From Nitrospinota bacterium (lineage in GTDB: Bacteria > Nitrospinota > Nitrospinia > Nitrospinales > VA-1), in contig JACNKA010000143.1 of the NCBI GenBank assembly GCA_014382285.1, positions 1 to 43,513 of the forward strand: 43,513 bases of DNA, given 5' to 3'. Both the position numbers and the translations under genes were made by a program. Below the pieces are notes generated by a model, which was not told the DNA's origin, did no database searches, and saw nothing but the letters and a program-made list of their open reading frames with translations. Below are positions 41,570 to 43,513 of this stretch, piece after piece. The first letter of the stretch is position 1, and each line of letters begins with the position of its first letter.

Positions 41570-43513
41570 AGACTTCGCAACTGAACCTCCGCCAACTTTT
41601 CACATTAGTGATTGCCGAGTCGCGGGGTGCCAAGCGCAGGATGCTGTTTTTTGTTCTTTGCATCGGCATCGGTGTCGGCGCGGTGATGACGGTAAAAAGT
41701 TTTTCCAATCTCGTGGGCGAAACCATACAGGGCCAGGCGAAAGGGCTTTTATCCGCCGACCTTGCCATCAAGGGAAGTTGGGAGCAAAGTCAAAAGGATC
41801 TCGACTACCAGAAAAATATTTTACCTCCCGAAAGCGAATTCCTTTTCATCAAGGAACTGCACGGCATGGCACAATTCAAAAACCCAAAAGGGGGAGGAAA
41901 ACCAGCTTCCTTGATCACCGAGCTCAAATCCATTCCGCTCACCGGCCCGCAATACCCTTTTTACGGGGAATTTAAAAGCCAGCCGGAAAAACCGTTACAG
42001 GAGTTATTAGCCAATGGCGGTGCCGTGGTGGAGCCTTCCTTCCTTCTAAAAACCGGATTAAAACAAGGCGAACACTTTTCTCTGGGAAAAATCAAGGTGC
42101 GTATCAATGGGGTTGCGCTCTCAGAACCGGATCGCATTTCAAGAGCCTTCAGCATTGGCCCCCGGGTATTTATTTCCCGCTCCTCTCTGGATGAATCGGG
42201 ACTGGTTCAGCCGGGAAGCCGGGTCAAACACAGAACTCTCATACGACTGCCACCCGGTTTTGATTTGGAAAACGCCCAACTGCTTCTGGAGAGGGGCCTG
42301 ACGGACAAGTCAATTTCTGTCCGCACTTATAAGGACATGCAGTCCTCTTTATCCAGTTCCATCGAACGCATGGGTCATTACCTGGGTGCGCTGGGGGTCA
42401 TCGCCCTTCTCATGGGAGGCATCGGTGTCGCCATGATCGTGCGAACCTTCATGGCACAAAAACTCGACACACTGGCGATTTTGAATTGCCTTGGAGCATC
42501 CTCTAAAACCTTGTTAAAAGTGTACCTCCTTCAATCCATGTTGATGGGTCTGGCAGGCAGCCTTTTAGGTGTGGGGCTTGGCTTCTCGCTCACGTTCTTG
42601 CTTCCATCTAAAATGGAGGGGCTGATCAACTTAAAACTGGAACCGGTCTTCTATTGGGTTCCGGCTTTGCAATCGCTTCTTCTGGGTTGCACCACCACCC
42701 TCTTGTTTTGCCTGTGGCCTTTAATCCGCGCCGTGAGAACCCGGCCTCTGCGCCTTTTCCGTAGAAATTTTGAGGATGAAGAAGAACACGGTTTCCGATG
42801 CGAAGGCTGGCTTCCCTCCCTGACACTGGGCCTGGGTCTGGCCGCGATGATTTGCTGGCAGGCAGAATCCATTAAACGCGGCTTGATTTTTTTATCCGCT
42901 CTGGTGATTTCAGTCGGGGTGCTTGCGCTGGCATCCGTTTTACTTTTAAGACTTTTAAAAGCGCTGCCACAGTCCGGCTCCATGACCCGCCGTTATGGCA
43001 TGTCAAATCTCAGGCGGCCTAACAACCAGGCCACCGCCATCATCACCTGTCTTGGCATGGGCATCATGTTGATTCTCACTGTCCGACTGGTGCAAATGGA
43101 TATGCTGGCCATGCTGAACAAGAACACCGAGATGAACCCGCCAAATTATTTTTTCATTGATATCCAGCACGACCAGAAAGAAATATTCACCGAAGTTCTT
43201 GACCGGGTCGCGCCAAAAGCAGAGCGCACCCTCACGCCTCTGGTGCGCTCGCACCTGCACAGCGTTGATGAAAAATTAATAGAGAACTGGAAATATAAGG
43301 ATAAGATGCGCGAAGAATGGTTCATCAACCGCGAATTTGTTTTAACCTATACGGCCGGTCCACCGCCAAAGGACAACGAAGTCATCGAAGGGAAATGGTG
43401 GGACGAGGCAAGGGCCAAAAACGCCGAAGTGTCTCTGGAAGAGGATGCAGCAAAAAGATTAAGCGCTAAAATCGGATCGCAACTCACCATCGACATTCAA
43501 GGTATTCCTATCC
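41566..43513 (+). CDS. ybbP: ABC transporter permease, FtsX/YbbP-like (cut by window edge)
   Basis: 649 codons are visible with no stop and the gene runs off the window. It begins [21 protein letters not shown], a short cytoplasmic segment before the first membrane helix (MLFFVLCIGIGVGAVMTV). A periplasmic domain (about 55-255) precedes an FtsX core of three helices (LGALGVIALLMGGIGVAMIV, LLKVYLLQSMLMGLAGSLLG and the WVPALQSLLLGCTTTLLF region). A second set of helices (LTLGLGLAAMICW onward) and a further periplasmic domain follow, as in the duplicated FtsX layout of YbbP. The ATG overlaps the ATPase stop as ATGA. The usual length is about 800-850 residues, so roughly 150-200 residues are missing. 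Confidence 0.9.
   Translation, partial: MKTSQLNLRQLFTLVIAESRGAKRRMLFFVLCIGIGVGAVMTVKSFSNLVGETIQGQAKGLLSADLAIKGSWEQSQKDLDYQKNILPPESEFLFIKELHGMAQFKNPKGGGKPASLITELKSIPLTGPQYPFYGEFKSQPEKPLQELLANGGAVVEPSFLLKTGLKQGEHFSLGKIKVRINGVALSEPDRISRAFSIGPRVFISRSSLDESGLVQPGSRVKHRTLIRLPPGFDLENAQLLLERGLTDKSISVRTYKDMQSSLSSSIERMGHYLGALGVIALLMGGIGVAMIVRTFMAQKLDTLAILNCLGASSKTLLKVYLLQSMLMGLAGSLLGVGLGFSLTFLLPSKMEGLINLKLEPVFYWVPALQSLLLGCTTTLLFCLWPLIRAVRTRPLRLFRRNFEDEEEHGFRCEGWLPSLTLGLGLAAMICWQAESIKRGLIFLSALVISVGVLALASVLLLRLLKALPQSGSMTRRYGMSNLRRPNNQATAIITCLGMGIMLILTVRLVQMDMLAMLNKNTEMNPPNYFFIDIQHDQKEIFTEVLDRVAPKAERTLTPLVRSHLHSVDEKLIENWKYKDKMREEWFINREFVLTYTAGPPPKDNEVIEGKWWDEARAKNAEVSLEEDAAKRLSAKIGSQLTIDIQGIPI

Noticed and set aside
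1-43513. tRNA, rRNA, CRISPR array, insertion sequence or phage genes
   Set aside because: No cloverleaf, repeat-spacer pattern, transposase, integrase or terminal inverted repeats were recognised on either strand.

Overview
The window looks like a chromosomal segment of a Gram-negative, flagellated bacterium: it has a flagellar export/basal-body operon, LPS-core-type glycosyltransferases and a periplasmic GDSL esterase beside a YbbA/YbbP-type ABC exporter. Moderate GC, many TTG/GTG starts and sigma-54 control of flagella would suit a Nitrospinota or deltaproteobacterium-like lineage. This placement is inference only; there is no rRNA or other phylogenetic marker here.

Layout. (1) 1-10.2 kb, minus strand: flgC-fliF-fliG-fliH-fliI (fliI cut by the window edge). 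Upstream lies a second operon encoding a large AMIN/TPR protein, a PAS histidine kinase and an NtrC-type regulator. Each operon is preceded by a near-consensus sigma-54 promoter (GG-N10-GC), and a terminator-like hairpin separates them. This reads as a two-component cascade that activates basal-body genes and probably itself. (2) 10.4-13.3 kb: a c-di-GMP/signalling set (GAF-GGDEF cyclase, overlapping HDOD protein, convergent HD-GYP protein). (3) 13.6-15.6 kb: an M20 metallopeptidase preceded by a tiny ORF joined to it by an ATGA overlap. (4) 16.2-30.2 kb: a mosaic surface-polysaccharide region with two GT39 membrane glycosyltransferases, three GT4, two GT9, one GT2, a SAM methyltransferase, and a split CapF-like SDR plus cupin pair. 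It also contains a CDGSH iron-sulfur protein, a small unknown protein and at least two gene relics (a decayed GT9 start and an epimerase stump). (5) 30.5-35.6 kb: an AttH/CrtC-like lipocalin protein, a CDP-alcohol phosphatidyltransferase, a B12-type radical SAM protein and a divergent TrpD-like protein. (6) 35.6-40.1 kb: one AT-rich 1500-codon gene with an N-terminal Cap4-like nuclease candidate, a STAND/NACHT-like P-loop NTPase and a roughly 900-residue helical C-terminus. Its architecture is that of Avs-type antiphage proteins. (7) 40.2-43.5 kb: a tesA-like esterase divergent from a ybbA-ybbP-like ABC exporter (permease cut by the window edge).

The two most interesting parts are the Avs-like singleton, which appears to be an insertion between housekeeping-type genes, and the sigma-54 flagellar circuit that includes an uncharacterised AMIN/TPR protein. 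No tRNA, rRNA, CRISPR array or insertion sequence was seen.
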